In this document: positions 9,755 to 17,760 of the stretch, piece after piece
How positions within the stretch are numbered: position 1 is the stretch's first letter
Layout of the letters: every line of letters begins with the position of its first letter
Origin: Latescibacteria bacterium UBA6620
Lineage (GTDB): Bacteria > Latescibacterota > UBA2968
Length of the DNA: 34,577 nt
NCBI GenBank assembly: GCA_002433075.1
Contig: DJHM01000054.1
Coordinates: forward strand, 1 to 34,577
Direction of reading: 5' to 3'
Program-made: the position numbers and the translations under genes
The notes under the pieces: model-generated
Told to the model about the DNA's origin: nothing
The model's database searches: none
Seen by the model: the letters and a program-made list of their open reading frames with translations, nothing else

Positions 9755-10590
9755 GTGACTGGCCTTGATCATCTTGCGACGAAGATCTTGTTGCCCCTGT
9801 TCCTTGTGGCCTTGCTGGGGATAGGGTGTGCGACAAACCCCGACGTGCCGGGCCGTGGTCCTGGGAGGGCCCACTATGATCGAGGCGTGGCTTTCTATGC
9901 CAAAGGCGACTACCAGAGAGCGATCGAATCTGACCGATGCGCACTTCGGATTGGGGGTGGCCTTTGTGAGGGCCGAGTTCTACCGAAGGGTGATTCTGGC
10001 GCTCGGGCGAGCGCTCGAACTACGGAGTCCGTTCGCGGAAGCGCATTACAACCTGGGTGTTGCCTACCATCGCCTGGAGAGATACTGCGAGGCCGTTCAT
10101 CATTATGGAATCGCGCGCCGGCAAGATCCTGGGCTGGAGGGCGTCACTTTCTCGCGGGGCCGGGCGTTCGAGCAGTCGGCCCACCAGGACTCCGCAAGCG
10201 TTTACTACCATGACGCGTTGGAGGAAAAACCATTTGAGGCGAAAGTCGCTCTGGCCCGTCTTGCACGCGCTGGGCGAGGATCATCTATGTCTCGCGGCGA
10301 GGTTAGCGAGCGTATTCGCTCGGGCAGGGCGACCCGAGCGGGCGCGGGACCTCTATCTGCAGGTGATCGATCGTGATTCGGAGGACAGCGGCGCCTTCTA
10401 CAATCTGGGTGTGATGCACGACGCGTTGGGCGAGGTAGACCGTGCGATGGCCGCCTATCGGCGAGCCCTCCAACTCGATCCAGGTCACGTTGATGCGCGT
10501 CTGAATTTGTCCATTGACCTGCTGGAACGGGAGTCGTTCGAGGAAGCGCTACGGAATTATCTGTTGCTGCTTGATCTTCCCGTCGACTAG
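9755..10590 (+). pseudogene. TPR-repeat lipoprotein, broken by a small deletion and a frameshift
   Basis: The first segment (GTG 9755) has a lipoprotein signal: hydrophobic LLPLFLVALLGIGC with the cysteine as lipobox residue, then a first TPR (YDRGVAFYAKGDYQRAIE). The reading then jumps frame near 9930 to LTDAHFGLGVAFVRAEFY. The spacing between the two GVAF motifs is about nine residues shorter than a 34-residue TPR, so roughly 26-29 bases seem to be missing. TPRs continue (AHYNLGVAYHRLERYCEA) to about 10240. There the frame moves by one base: removing a T from CGTCTTGCAC joins ALARL to HALGEDHLCLAARLASVFARAG. The rest runs to TAG 10588-10590 with more TPRs (AFYNLGVMHDALGEVDRAM). An intact product would be an outer-membrane-anchored scaffold. 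A deletion inside a repeat is hard to explain as a base-calling error. Confidence 0.75.
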
Positions 10591-10672
10591 CGGCGAAGGG
10601 GCCAGGTAGAGAGAATTGTGGATCAGCTTCAGACGGCACTGGGAGAAGACTGACGGTGAAACAGGGCTCTTC

Positions 10673-10703
10673 AAAAAAAGGCGTCCACCTTAAGGTGAAC
10701 GCC
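10673..10703 (-). terminator. Rho-independent terminator for the minus-strand TonB-like gene
   Basis: On the minus strand a near-perfect hairpin (10680-10703, GGCGTTCACCTTAAGGTGGACGCC core with one mismatch pair) is followed by seven T residues (A-run at 10673-10679 on the plus strand). It lies 20 bases past the stop of the minus-strand gene at 10724. Confidence 0.8.
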
Positions 10704-10723
10704 CTTCGTGTTCTCTATAAGCG

Positions 10724-11269
10724 TCAGTGAGGGGGCGGGAGACAGACTGTGGGGCCTCGGCCCCTTCCGAGCGTGCCCCGTTTTCTACCCTTCCGAGCAG
10801 AGCCCTGTTCCGGTAACGCCACGAGGGAGTCGACCTGGGTATCGGTCAGATGAATTGTGGGTTCAGCGAGTCCAAGCCCGGCGGTCTGGATCGGGGTGTC
10901 TTCAGCCAGCGGGTCCTGAACGGAAACGTTCGAGCCAAAGGAGGACAAGTCCATCGCGAGAAGGGAATGGATCGCCCCGGATTTGCGGGAAACCGGCGCA
11001 AGAGGCTTCGCGGAAACCGTTGCGGTCGGATCCCCAGAGTCCGTGACCTGGTTCCCCTGCGGTTCATCGGGTACGTCTGCGACAGGGTCCTCCACGACGG
11101 GCGGTTCGAAAGGTCGCTGGGGAGTCGCAAACTCGATGACCATCTCGGTCGGAGGTGGCTCGCGCTCCTACGACACCAGCAATGCCAAAAGGACGCGGTG
11201 GAACCCGACCGACAGGGCGATCGTCGCGCTTCGGTTTCTTAGCCAGCGTGGCTCTTTGGGCAACCGCAT
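10724..11269 (-). pseudogene. TonB-like membrane-anchored proline-rich protein with an in-frame stop
   Basis: The minus-strand gene starts at ATG 11269-11267 after a good ribosome site (GGGAGAG). It encodes a basic N-terminus (MRLPKEPRWLRNRSAT), one hydrophobic helix (IALSVGFHRVLLALLVS), then TAG at 11170-11168 as codon 34. Directly in the same frame, with no shift, it continues EREPPPTEMVIEFATPQRPF and a proline- and acid-rich stretch to TGA at 10724. This basic tail, single helix and proline-rich periplasmic linker is the layout of the TonB N-terminus. The usual folded C-terminal TonB domain is not seen, so the family call is weak. Restart at ATG 11143 would lack both the membrane anchor and a ribosome site. 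A clear terminator downstream shows the gene has a real 3' end. Confidence 0.5.
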
Positions 11270-11341
11270 AAGAACTCTCCCTCGCGGATGTCGAGGAAAT
11301 CCGGCTTTGTGTGGGACGCGCGCGAGAAGCCGGGGTTCCCG

Positions 11342-12586
11342 TCAGCGATGCCGATTGCGGCCTCCGACGGCGTTCTCCCAGGATCTGGTGAAGGCTTCCG
11401 ACCCGTCATCCTCGATGACGGTCAGTGTGGACCCGGGCTCGGCGATGGGCTGGGCATCCCGAGGATAGACGTGATGCAGCTCCTGTTTCGAACACGTATA
11501 GTCGGTTTTCTCACCGCTGGCCCGACTGTACCTGTACAGATGGCGGGGCGGATCGACCCAGTCGTGGTCCGATGTGAATTGCGTGACGGCCTTCCGGTTG
11601 AGACGGACGCCAAGTCCGGGGCCCTCCGGTACGGCGTAGAAGCCCCCTCGGATGTCGTGGGGCTCCGTGATCAAGGGGTCGGACCAGATGTTCATGCACG
11701 TGATGGCCGGCCACTTGGCCTGGGAAAGGACCGCACCGAGATGTGCGGCCCAGGCCGTTGTGATCCCCGTGCCCACGAGCTGAAGCCAGAAAGGCTTGTT
11801 CCACGCATCGGCAATGGCTGCCTGACGGGTGACGCCAGTTGCGCCCGCGCAGACGACGAATCCATCGGCCACATCTTCTCTGACGCACGTTTCGATCGGG
11901 GGACTGCCGAAGTGCATTGCGATGGGCCGGTCGCAACGCGTCCTGATTTGACGGTTACCGGCCACATCGGACTGGGGGATGGGCGACTCGATCATCGCGA
12001 CTTCCAGATACCGCTCCAGTTCCTTGAGATGGGGGACGGCATTGGCCGAATTCGCGAGGGTGGCATTGTAGTCGAGGTCGAGATGGAATCCGGGTGGGAC
12101 CACATCGCGAACCGCCTCGATCGCGGCGTGGAGGTCGAACCAGGGCCTGGCTTTGAGCTTGGCGCTCGTGTAGCCGGCCGCAACGGCTTGACGGCATTCT
12201 TCCGCCCAGCCTTCCGGCGGCATATCCATATTCCACCAGGAGATCGGACACCAGTCGCGGATCCGGTTCCCCAGAAGGCTGTGCACGGGGACCGACAGGG
12301 CACGTCCTACGGCATCGAACAGGGCCATCTGTACACCGGCCCCGATCCCGTCGTCCCACATCAGGTCGGCCGCCCGCTTCCCGATGGCTCTGTCGAAGAT
12401 GTTCTCCGGCACTTTCGACCAGGTATAGTTCGGAATCGTCTCCCCGAGCCCCTTGGTCCCGCCGGTCAGAGTGACTTCACAGATTTCCACGATGCGCCAG
12501 TGGGGGAGCCAGTACCCGAGATGGCGGTTGGCGTGGTCGGTGAACGGAACATCCAGCGTCGTCAGCGATATGTTTTCAATGCGCAC
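11342..12586 (-). CDS. Enolase-superfamily (mandelate racemase/muconate lactonizing-type) enzyme
   Basis: This is a 414-residue member of the mandelate racemase branch of the enolase superfamily. These enzymes abstract the proton alpha to a carboxylate, usually as an acid-sugar dehydratase, racemase or cycloisomerase. An N-terminal capping domain is followed by the barrel: KLK at 143-145 (general base on strand 2), then metal-ligand candidates D170/D172 (HLDLDYN) and E200 (MIESPIP). The third metal ligand and the acid/base histidine of the second half are not as clear as in the paralogue at 20841. The GTG start at 12586 is chosen because AAGGAGG lies 6 bases upstream and the protein begins RIENISLTTLDVPF. 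It is transcribed away from the Gfo/Idh/MocA gene across a 138-base divergent spacer. Substrate unknown. Confidence 0.88.
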   Translation of the reverse strand: MRIENISLTTLDVPFTDHANRHLGYWLPHWRIVEICEVTLTGGTKGLGETIPNYTWSKVPENIFDRAIGKRAADLMWDDGIGAGVQMALFDAVGRALSVPVHSLLGNRIRDWCPISWWNMDMPPEGWAEECRQAVAAGYTSAKLKARPWFDLHAAIEAVRDVVPPGFHLDLDYNATLANSANAVPHLKELERYLEVAMIESPIPQSDVAGNRQIRTRCDRPIAMHFGSPPIETCVREDVADGFVVCAGATGVTRQAAIADAWNKPFWLQLVGTGITTAWAAHLGAVLSQAKWPAITCMNIWSDPLITEPHDIRGGFYAVPEGPGLGVRLNRKAVTQFTSDHDWVDPPRHLYRYSRASGEKTDYTCSKQELHHVYPRDAQPIAEPGSTLTVIEDDGSEAFTRSWENAVGGRNRHR

Positions 12587-12724
12587 GAGTATCCTCCTTG
12601 GGTGGGCAAGATGGTACGCCCAAGGTTGCCGGTCAAGGGCGGGGCTCTGCCGGCTTGATCGGCCTTGACGCTTTACCTTACTTGGTGGCCGGCGAACCTG
12701 AAGACTACCTATTAGGAGAAAATC

Positions 12725-13717
12725 ATGGCGCATCGTTTGATACACGTCGGGGTCACGGGGCGCGGCCGTTGGCCCGTGAATCTCGTGCCTCAACGGGATG
12801 ACTTCGAGAGTGTGGCCCTGGTCGACATTGTGGATGAAAAGTTAGAACCCGCAATGGAAGCGTCGGGGCTTGCCGAATCCGCCTGTTTCAGAACGATCGA
12901 GCAGGCACTTAACAACGTCGAATCGGATGCGATCGTCGTGATTACCCCGCCCGATCTTCACGCCGAGATGTGCCTCGAGACGGTGAGGGCGGGGAAGCAC
13001 CTTCTTGTGGAAAAGCCGTTCACCAAGACGCTGGCAAGCGCGAAGCAGGTCGTCAAGGAAGCAGAAGAAAACGGAGTCACGGTGTTGGTGAGCCAGAATG
13101 CCAAGTACAATGCGGCCACGGTTACGATGCGGCGGCTGATTCAGGAAGAGGTCTACGGAAAAGCCAGCTTCGGGATGCAGATGAAATTGAGCTGGCGGAG
13201 CAAGGGCGTGCACCACTCGGGTGAGGACGACCATTCCTACCTGTGGGAACGCGGGATCCACGACTTCGATACGATGCGGTTCATTTTTGCCTCGGATCCG
13301 GAGAGGATGTGGGCGCACAGCTTCAACCCTTCGTGGAGTGCCTATAAGGCGGGCGCCGGAGCCCACGCGTGGATCGAATTCGAGAGCGGCGCAACCTGCG
13401 GATATCTTTGCTGCTTCGAGTCGCACAAGAACGGTTCTGTGATGCGTGTCGACTGCGAAGGTGGGACGCTCGAGCTCGACGGCGGGAAGCTGACGCTCAA
13501 GCATCGGGAGAAGGACGAAGGTGAAGAGATTCCGCTCGACGAGTGCCCGGACAGCACGACCGTCATCCTCGACCAATGGAACGACTATCTCAATGGAGGG
13601 GACGAGCCCTTCAATTCGGGACGCAACAACCTGACAACGGTCGCGATGGTCGAAGGATGCGGAGTCGCGTCCGATGAAGGGCGGGTTATCGATTTTCAAG
13701 AATACCTGAATGCCTGA
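12725..13717 (+). CDS. Gfo/Idh/MocA family NAD(P)-dependent oxidoreductase
   Basis: This 330-residue sugar or inositol-type dehydrogenase has the usual N-terminal Rossmann domain and C-terminal alpha/beta domain. The dinucleotide loop is unusual (GVTGRGRWP rather than GxGxxG). The diagnostic EKP motif is at 96-98 and the catalytic-type histidine is in RGIHDFDTMRFI (H179, D180). AGGAGA precedes the ATG by 6 bases. It is first of a plus-strand run: it overlaps the next gene by 8 bases and leads into hydrolase, dioxygenase, SDR and hydroxyacid dehydrogenase genes. Together with the divergent enolase-superfamily gene this suggests oxidation and dehydration of a sugar or sugar acid. The specific substrate cannot be inferred. 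Confidence 0.92.
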   Translation: MAHRLIHVGVTGRGRWPVNLVPQRDDFESVALVDIVDEKLEPAMEASGLAESACFRTIEQALNNVESDAIVVITPPDLHAEMCLETVRAGKHLLVEKPFTKTLASAKQVVKEAEENGVTVLVSQNAKYNAATVTMRRLIQEEVYGKASFGMQMKLSWRSKGVHHSGEDDHSYLWERGIHDFDTMRFIFASDPERMWAHSFNPSWSAYKAGAGAHAWIEFESGATCGYLCCFESHKNGSVMRVDCEGGTLELDGGKLTLKHREKDEGEEIPLDECPDSTTVILDQWNDYLNGGDEPFNSGRNNLTTVAMVEGCGVASDEGRVIDFQEYLNA

Positions 13718-14864
13718 ACTGGTTTCGGCGACCACGATCGGCGCCTACGGACCCTGGGCGGCCAAACTCCTGGGGACCGAGGCAGGTTCGCTTTCCTACA
13801 GGCGGAGCGAGTTCGGCGACATCGATGCCTGGCGGGAAATTGCGCGAGGACGACTGACCGCCTGTCTGGCCGCGCCGGATCTCCCCCATCATCCGACCGC
13901 TGAAGTGGTCGACCGATGGTCGTTCGACGGTCTGGACGTGGAACATTTGCGGTGGCAACTGGGCTACGGGCCGGACACCGAAGCCTATTTCCTGAAGCCC
14001 GCCGGAGAGAGCGGTCCTTTGCCGGGTGTTCTCGCGCTACACGATCACGGTGGGAATAAATATTTCGGGAAACGGAAGATCGTGCGTGTGCGGGAAGAGT
14101 CTCACCCCCTGATGATGGAGCACCAGGCGAGCTACTATGGTGGAGCGGCCTGGGCGAATGAAATCGCGCGACGGGGCTACGGTGTGCTCGTTCCCGATGC
14201 CTTTCCTTTCGCGAGTCGCAGGGTGCGGGTAGAAGAGGTGGTCGATCGGATTCGGGACGGGTTGACCGACGACGATCCCGAGCACCCCGACCGAATCGCC
14301 AGCTACAATGCGTGGGCGGCAGGCCACGAATCGGTGATGGCGAAGTCGTTGTTCTGCGCGGGGACGACCTGGCCGGGGGTTTTCTTGGCGGAGGACCAGC
14401 AGGCGTTGGATGTGTTATGCGCGCGTGACGATGTGGATGAAACCCGGGTGGGATGCGGTGGGCTGTCCGGGGGTGGAATGCGGACGGTCTTTCTCGGGGG
14501 CGCAGACGAACGAATTCGGTGTGCGGTCTGCGTGGGAATGATGAGCACGTGGCGGGATTTCCTTATTCACAAGTCGTACACCCACACCTGGATGGTTTAT
14601 GTGCCCCTCTTGCCGCGGGATCTGGACTATCCGGAGATTCTGGGCTTGCGGGTGCCGCTGCCCACGCTCGTGCAGAACGACGAAGAAGACCAGCTGTTTA
14701 CCCTAGAAGAGATGAAGCGAGCGGACCAGATCCTTTTTGAGGTTTACGACAAGGCTGGCGCAACAGACCGATATCGCTGCACATACTATCCAGGGCCGCA
14801 CAAATTCGATCGATCGATGCAGGCAGAGGCGTTCGACTGGTTCGACCGTTGGCTGGCTGCCTAG
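13710..14864 (+). CDS. Alpha/beta hydrolase (acetyl-xylan-esterase/dienelactone-hydrolase-like)
   Basis: This 384-residue alpha/beta hydrolase has its nucleophile elbow at GGLSGGG (Ser253), an acid candidate in NDEEDQLF (around 324-327) and the histidine in GPHKF (His364), giving a complete triad in the right order. The LALHDHGGNKYF segment near 109-119 forms the oxyanion region. No signal peptide is seen, so it acts in the cytoplasm, unlike secreted xylan esterases. The ATG lies inside the end of the upstream oxidoreductase gene (8-base overlap), so translation is coupled. It may cleave an ester or lactone produced by the neighbouring dehydrogenase; that is inference from context. Confidence 0.85.
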   Translation: MPELVSATTIGAYGPWAAKLLGTEAGSLSYRRSEFGDIDAWREIARGRLTACLAAPDLPHHPTAEVVDRWSFDGLDVEHLRWQLGYGPDTEAYFLKPAGESGPLPGVLALHDHGGNKYFGKRKIVRVREESHPLMMEHQASYYGGAAWANEIARRGYGVLVPDAFPFASRRVRVEEVVDRIRDGLTDDDPEHPDRIASYNAWAAGHESVMAKSLFCAGTTWPGVFLAEDQQALDVLCARDDVDETRVGCGGLSGGGMRTVFLGGADERIRCAVCVGMMSTWRDFLIHKSYTHTWMVYVPLLPRDLDYPEILGLRVPLPTLVQNDEEDQLFTLEEMKRADQILFEVYDKAGATDRYRCTYYPGPHKFDRSMQAEAFDWFDRWLAA

Positions 14865-14875
14865 AAGAGTGAAGA

Positions 14876-15618
14876 ATGGAAGAGAAATACAGAATCGCCC
14901 GGGGCACCCGCGACCAGTGGGACACCTTTATGGAAGAGGGGATGCTCGTTATCGAGGACGCTTTGTCGGATGCGGAGGTAGACGGTTATCTGGAGATGAT
15001 CGACGCATCCGCACAGGGGGACGAGCGATACCAGGACGGGAAGTTCTTCGGGCCCAACAACATCGTCGAACGGTACCTTGTGTTCCCAGAGCTGATCGAT
15101 CACCCTCGTCACGTGGGCTTCGGATATGATGTCTATGGCGAACTGCTGAAACTGCACAGTTCTTCATTCGACCTTGGGATACAAGTCATAACAAGTGGCA
15201 CCCGGACGGGTCACGTGCAGTGCCCTACGGCGTGTTCGTTCCCGAACTTCCTCTTTAGATTAAGGTCGCATACTGGGTGACCGATGTGCCTGAACCCGAA
15301 ATGGGGAATTTCGTCTATCCGCCCGGCAGTCATCGCACGCAGGTGGTTGCGCACTACGACACGCACGACCACGCCCCCGAGGAGCATATTCTTTGTGTGA
15401 AACGGGGCACGATGCCGATTATGCACTGCAACGCGTATTGTCCCTCATGGATCTGCGAAGCCGACCGACACCAGAACTCGAAGATGTGGCTGGATTCCCC
15501 CAATCGAGAACTACGCATCATTATGCGGTCTTACGAATCGGGGTATGCGCGGACCAAGCCGCCGGCAAGCTATTTTTTCCCTGTTCTTGAATCGCGATAC
15601 GGGGAGCGACGCCGATGA
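14876..15618 (+). pseudogene. Phytanoyl-CoA dioxygenase (PhyH) family protein, broken by a frameshift and a stop
   Basis: Fe(II)/2-oxoglutarate dioxygenases of this family hydroxylate small substrates. The first part (ATG 14876) reads DTFMEEGMLVIEDALSDAEVDGYLEMID and continues to LLKLH. Adding one C in CACAG near 15157 continues it as QFFIRPWDTSHNKWHPDG, which holds the iron-binding HxD (codons at 15199-15207). The out-of-frame continuation makes no family sense. The restored frame then meets TAG at 15256-15258 inside PELPL-stop-IKVAYWVTDVP, where relatives commonly have glutamine (CAG to TAG is one change). The last part (EMGNFVYPPGSH) runs to TGA 15616-15618. Lying 11 bases after the hydrolase gene, it belongs to the same operon. 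A second, intact PhyH gene lies at 23433, but the two are not close copies. Confidence 0.8.
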
Positions 15619-15709
15619 GGGTTCGCTCGAGCACGTCGCTCTCCACCGGCGTAAGCGAATGACCACGATTGAAAAATGGGAGGCGGGCGTGCCGGCCTGG
15701 CGCCTTGTG

Positions 15710-16420
15710 ATGGACCTGAACGATAAAGTTGCTCTCGTGACAGGAGGCGGGCGGGGAATCGGACGCGCCACGGCGCAGCAACTCGCGGCGAAGGGTGTGA
15801 GTGTGGCTATCGCAGCGCGGTCGACGGCTGAACTGGATGAGGTCGTGACAGAGATCGAGGCATCGGGCGGTCGGGCAATTGGGTGCCCGACCGACGTGAC
15901 GGACAAGGCGGCCGTTCACCAGACCCGCGATCGAGTGATGTCGGAATTTGGGCGAATCGACATTCTCGTGAACAATGCAGGGGTGGCAATTCATAACCCC
16001 ATCGTAGACGTAAGAGAAGAGGACTGGGACCTGAATATCGCAGTCAACCTGAAGGGTACCTTCCTCTGCACGCAGGCCGTGTTCGCCCACATGTGCGAGC
16101 GGGGGAGCGGGCACATCGTGAATGTCTCGTCCGTATCGGGCAACCGCGGTCATGTGCGGGGCGCAGCCTATTGCGCTGCGAAGGCCGGGGCCATCGCGCT
16201 GACCGAGACGACCGATGCGGAGGGGAGACCACACGGCGTCAAAGCGACCGTCATTTGCCCTGGCCCCGTGGACACCCGGATGCGACGGGAGAACCATCCC
16301 AACGATGTGCTGGAGAACCTGGGTCAGCCCGAGGGCATCGCCGACGCGATTCTGTTCGTCCTCTCGCAGCCCGACAGTGCACACACGATCGAGTTGATCG
16401 TGCGAACCCCATTGATGTAG
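15710..16420 (+). CDS. Short-chain dehydrogenase/reductase (SDR)
   Basis: This 236-residue classical SDR has the cofactor motif TGGGRGIG at 11-18, NNAG at 88-91, catalytic serine in the VSSVSG strand (140-144) and YxxxK as Y154-C-A-A-K158. It oxidises or reduces a hydroxyl/keto group with NAD(P). ATG 15710 gives a normal N-terminus (MDLNDKVALVTGG). In-frame ATG 15659 would add 17 residues; neither has a clear ribosome site, perhaps because the gene was translated from the now broken dioxygenase gene 92 bases upstream. The TAG stop forms part of the ribosome site of the next gene. It acts in the cytoplasm with the neighbouring dehydrogenases; substrate unknown. Confidence 0.92.
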   Translation: MDLNDKVALVTGGGRGIGRATAQQLAAKGVSVAIAARSTAELDEVVTEIEASGGRAIGCPTDVTDKAAVHQTRDRVMSEFGRIDILVNNAGVAIHNPIVDVREEDWDLNIAVNLKGTFLCTQAVFAHMCERGSGHIVNVSSVSGNRGHVRGAAYCAAKAGAIALTETTDAEGRPHGVKATVICPGPVDTRMRRENHPNDVLENLGQPEGIADAILFVLSQPDSAHTIELIVRTPLM

Positions 16421-16429
16421 GAGGCACGT

Positions 16430-17374
16430 TTGAAGATTCTGGTGACGATCGACCTCGAGCCCAGACATCACGAGAAGATCCAGTCTGCGTTAGACAACGT
16501 AGAGATTATGGTGGCCAAGTCTCAGGAAGAAGCCGAGCAGTTCATGCCGGAAGCGGACGTCCTGATTGGGGGATTCAATCTCAATCTGTACCGTAGGGCG
16601 GAGCGGCTTCGCTGGGTGCAATCCTGGGGAGCGGGTGTGAACGGCGCGCTGTTCAAGGAGTTCGTCGACAGTGAAATCAAGTTTACGAGCGCCAAGGGGA
16701 CGGTCGGTGTCCATCTGTCAGAGCACGCAATGGCACTTCTGCTTTCACTGACGCGAGGTATCCACACCGCGATACGAGAACCTACGTGGGACAATCGAAT
16801 GCCGATTCGCCGAGCGTCGTGGGAGTTGATCGACCAGACGATGGGCATCGTCGGACTGGGGGGCACAGGCCTCGACGTGGCGAAACGGGCTTCGGCTTTC
16901 GGGATGCGGATCATCGCAATCGACCCGGAAGACGTCGACGTTCCAGAGTGTGTGGAATGGTGCAGGAAGCTGGACGCGTTCCACGATCTGCTCCAGGCTT
17001 CGGATGTCGTTACGGTGTGCGCGCCCCTTGCCCCGGGGTCCGAGGGGATGTTCGATGCGGCCGCGTTCGATGCGATGCAGGACCACGCGCTCCTGATTAA
17101 CGTCACGCGGGGAGGGATCATGGACGAGGATGCCCTGGTCGACGCCCTGCAGAATGGCAAGATCGGCGGGGCGGGTCTCGATGTGACCCCCGAGGAGCCA
17201 CTGCCGGAGGATCACGTGCTCTGGCAGCTTCCGAACGTGGTCATCACACCCCACACGGCTGGGGGATCGCCCAATCGGGACGATCGGCTCGTCGAGTTGA
17301 TCTGCGAAAACCTCAGGCGCCAAGAAGCCGGAGAGCCCCTCTTGAGCGAGATAGACAAGGTCAAAGGCTATTGA
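16430..17374 (+). CDS. D-isomer-specific 2-hydroxyacid dehydrogenase family protein
   Basis: This 314-residue protein would interconvert a D-2-hydroxyacid and its 2-keto acid with NAD(P)H. The dinucleotide motif is GLGGTG at 142-147. The catalytic set is present: R227 (INVTRGGIMDE), E256 (DVTPEEPL) and H275 (TPHTAG). The TTG start at 16430 has GGAGG 5 bases upstream, overlapping the SDR stop region, so the two genes are cotranslated. The sequence is nearest in pattern to glyoxylate/hydroxypyruvate-type reductases, but subfamily assignment is uncertain. As last gene of the plus-strand run it may process a keto or hydroxy acid released by the upstream enzymes. Confidence 0.93.
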   Translation: MKILVTIDLEPRHHEKIQSALDNVEIMVAKSQEEAEQFMPEADVLIGGFNLNLYRRAERLRWVQSWGAGVNGALFKEFVDSEIKFTSAKGTVGVHLSEHAMALLLSLTRGIHTAIREPTWDNRMPIRRASWELIDQTMGIVGLGGTGLDVAKRASAFGMRIIAIDPEDVDVPECVEWCRKLDAFHDLLQASDVVTVCAPLAPGSEGMFDAAAFDAMQDHALLINVTRGGIMDEDALVDALQNGKIGGAGLDVTPEEPLPEDHVLWQLPNVVITPHTAGGSPNRDDRLVELICENLRRQEAGEPLLSEIDKVKGY

Positions 17375-17418
17375 GGTGTCAGGCCGAGGACAGAAGCGGA
17401 AAACTTGTGCGAACGGCC

Positions 17419-17446
17419 TTGGTTTTCGGGGATTTTGTCTTATTTT
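17419..17446 (+). promoter_or_regulatory. Possible sigma-70-type promoter for the small membrane protein
   Basis: TTGGTT (17419-17424), a 16-base spacer and TATTTT (17441-17446) lie 57 bases before the ATG at 17503, within a stretch richer in T than its surroundings. The match is moderate and unproven. Confidence 0.35.
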
Positions 17447-17502
17447 AGCGGTGTTCGCTGGAACGGGATACTCCAACCCTTGAAGGAGCCCGGGGTTACG
17501 CT

Positions 17503-17682
17503 ATGCCTGGTAAGGACGTTGGGGACATCGTAGGGAAAGTCATTATCGGCGTGGTCGTCGTCGCGCTTATCGTGATCGTCTACTTCGTCGTCTCCGGACA
17601 GTGGGGTGGGAAGCGATTCAGGGGCATCGAGAAGTTTCGCGGTGATCAGCGGGTTGAGGCACCGCTTCACCGATTCGCCTGA
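17503..17682 (+). CDS. Small single-pass membrane protein, 59 residues
   Basis: This short gene reads MPGKDVGDIVGKV, then one strongly hydrophobic helix (IIGVVVVALIVIVYFVVSG, about 14-32), then a basic and hydrophilic tail (QWGGKRFRGIEKFRGDQR). It has GAAGGAG at 17482-17488, a possible promoter upstream and a strong terminator 30 bases downstream, so it looks like its own transcription unit between two operons. I recognise no family. It could be a small stress or regulatory membrane protein, or a helper of the transporter encoded next; there is no direct evidence for either. It is easily missed because of its length. Confidence 0.65.
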   Translation: MPGKDVGDIVGKVIIGVVVVALIVIVYFVVSGQWGGKRFRGIEKFRGDQRVEAPLHRFA

Positions 17683-17711
17683 CATCGTCTATTTAAAGAG
17701 CATCAACATCC

Positions 17712-17738
17712 GGGGTGCCCTAGCGGCACCCCGTTTTT
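17712..17738 (+). terminator. Rho-independent terminator after the small membrane protein
   Basis: A perfect 8-bp GC-rich stem (GGGGTGCC with GGCACCCC) with a 5-base loop is followed by GTTTTTG. It separates the small membrane-protein gene from the transporter gene at 17761. Confidence 0.88.
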
Positions 17739-17760
17739 GTGTCTGTGAACGATCCTTTCT

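Noticed and set aside
11288..12658. Long plus-strand reading frame opposite the enolase-superfamily gene
   Set aside because: The minus-strand frame has enolase-superfamily motifs and a strong ribosome site; the plus frame is a GC-driven shadow without family similarity.
12587..12724. Consensus promoters in the divergent spacer between the enolase-superfamily and Gfo/Idh/MocA genes
   Set aside because: TTGATC and TTGACG are present, but no acceptable -10 lies at the right distance, so I did not annotate them.
3421..15258. Reassignment of TAG as a sense codon, suggested by in-frame TAG at 3421, 11168 and 15256
   Set aside because: Eight genes end normally at TAG, for example at 6821 just before the next ATG, and at 9652, 16418 and 26143. 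Two of the three interrupted genes also have frameshifts, which recoding would not explain.
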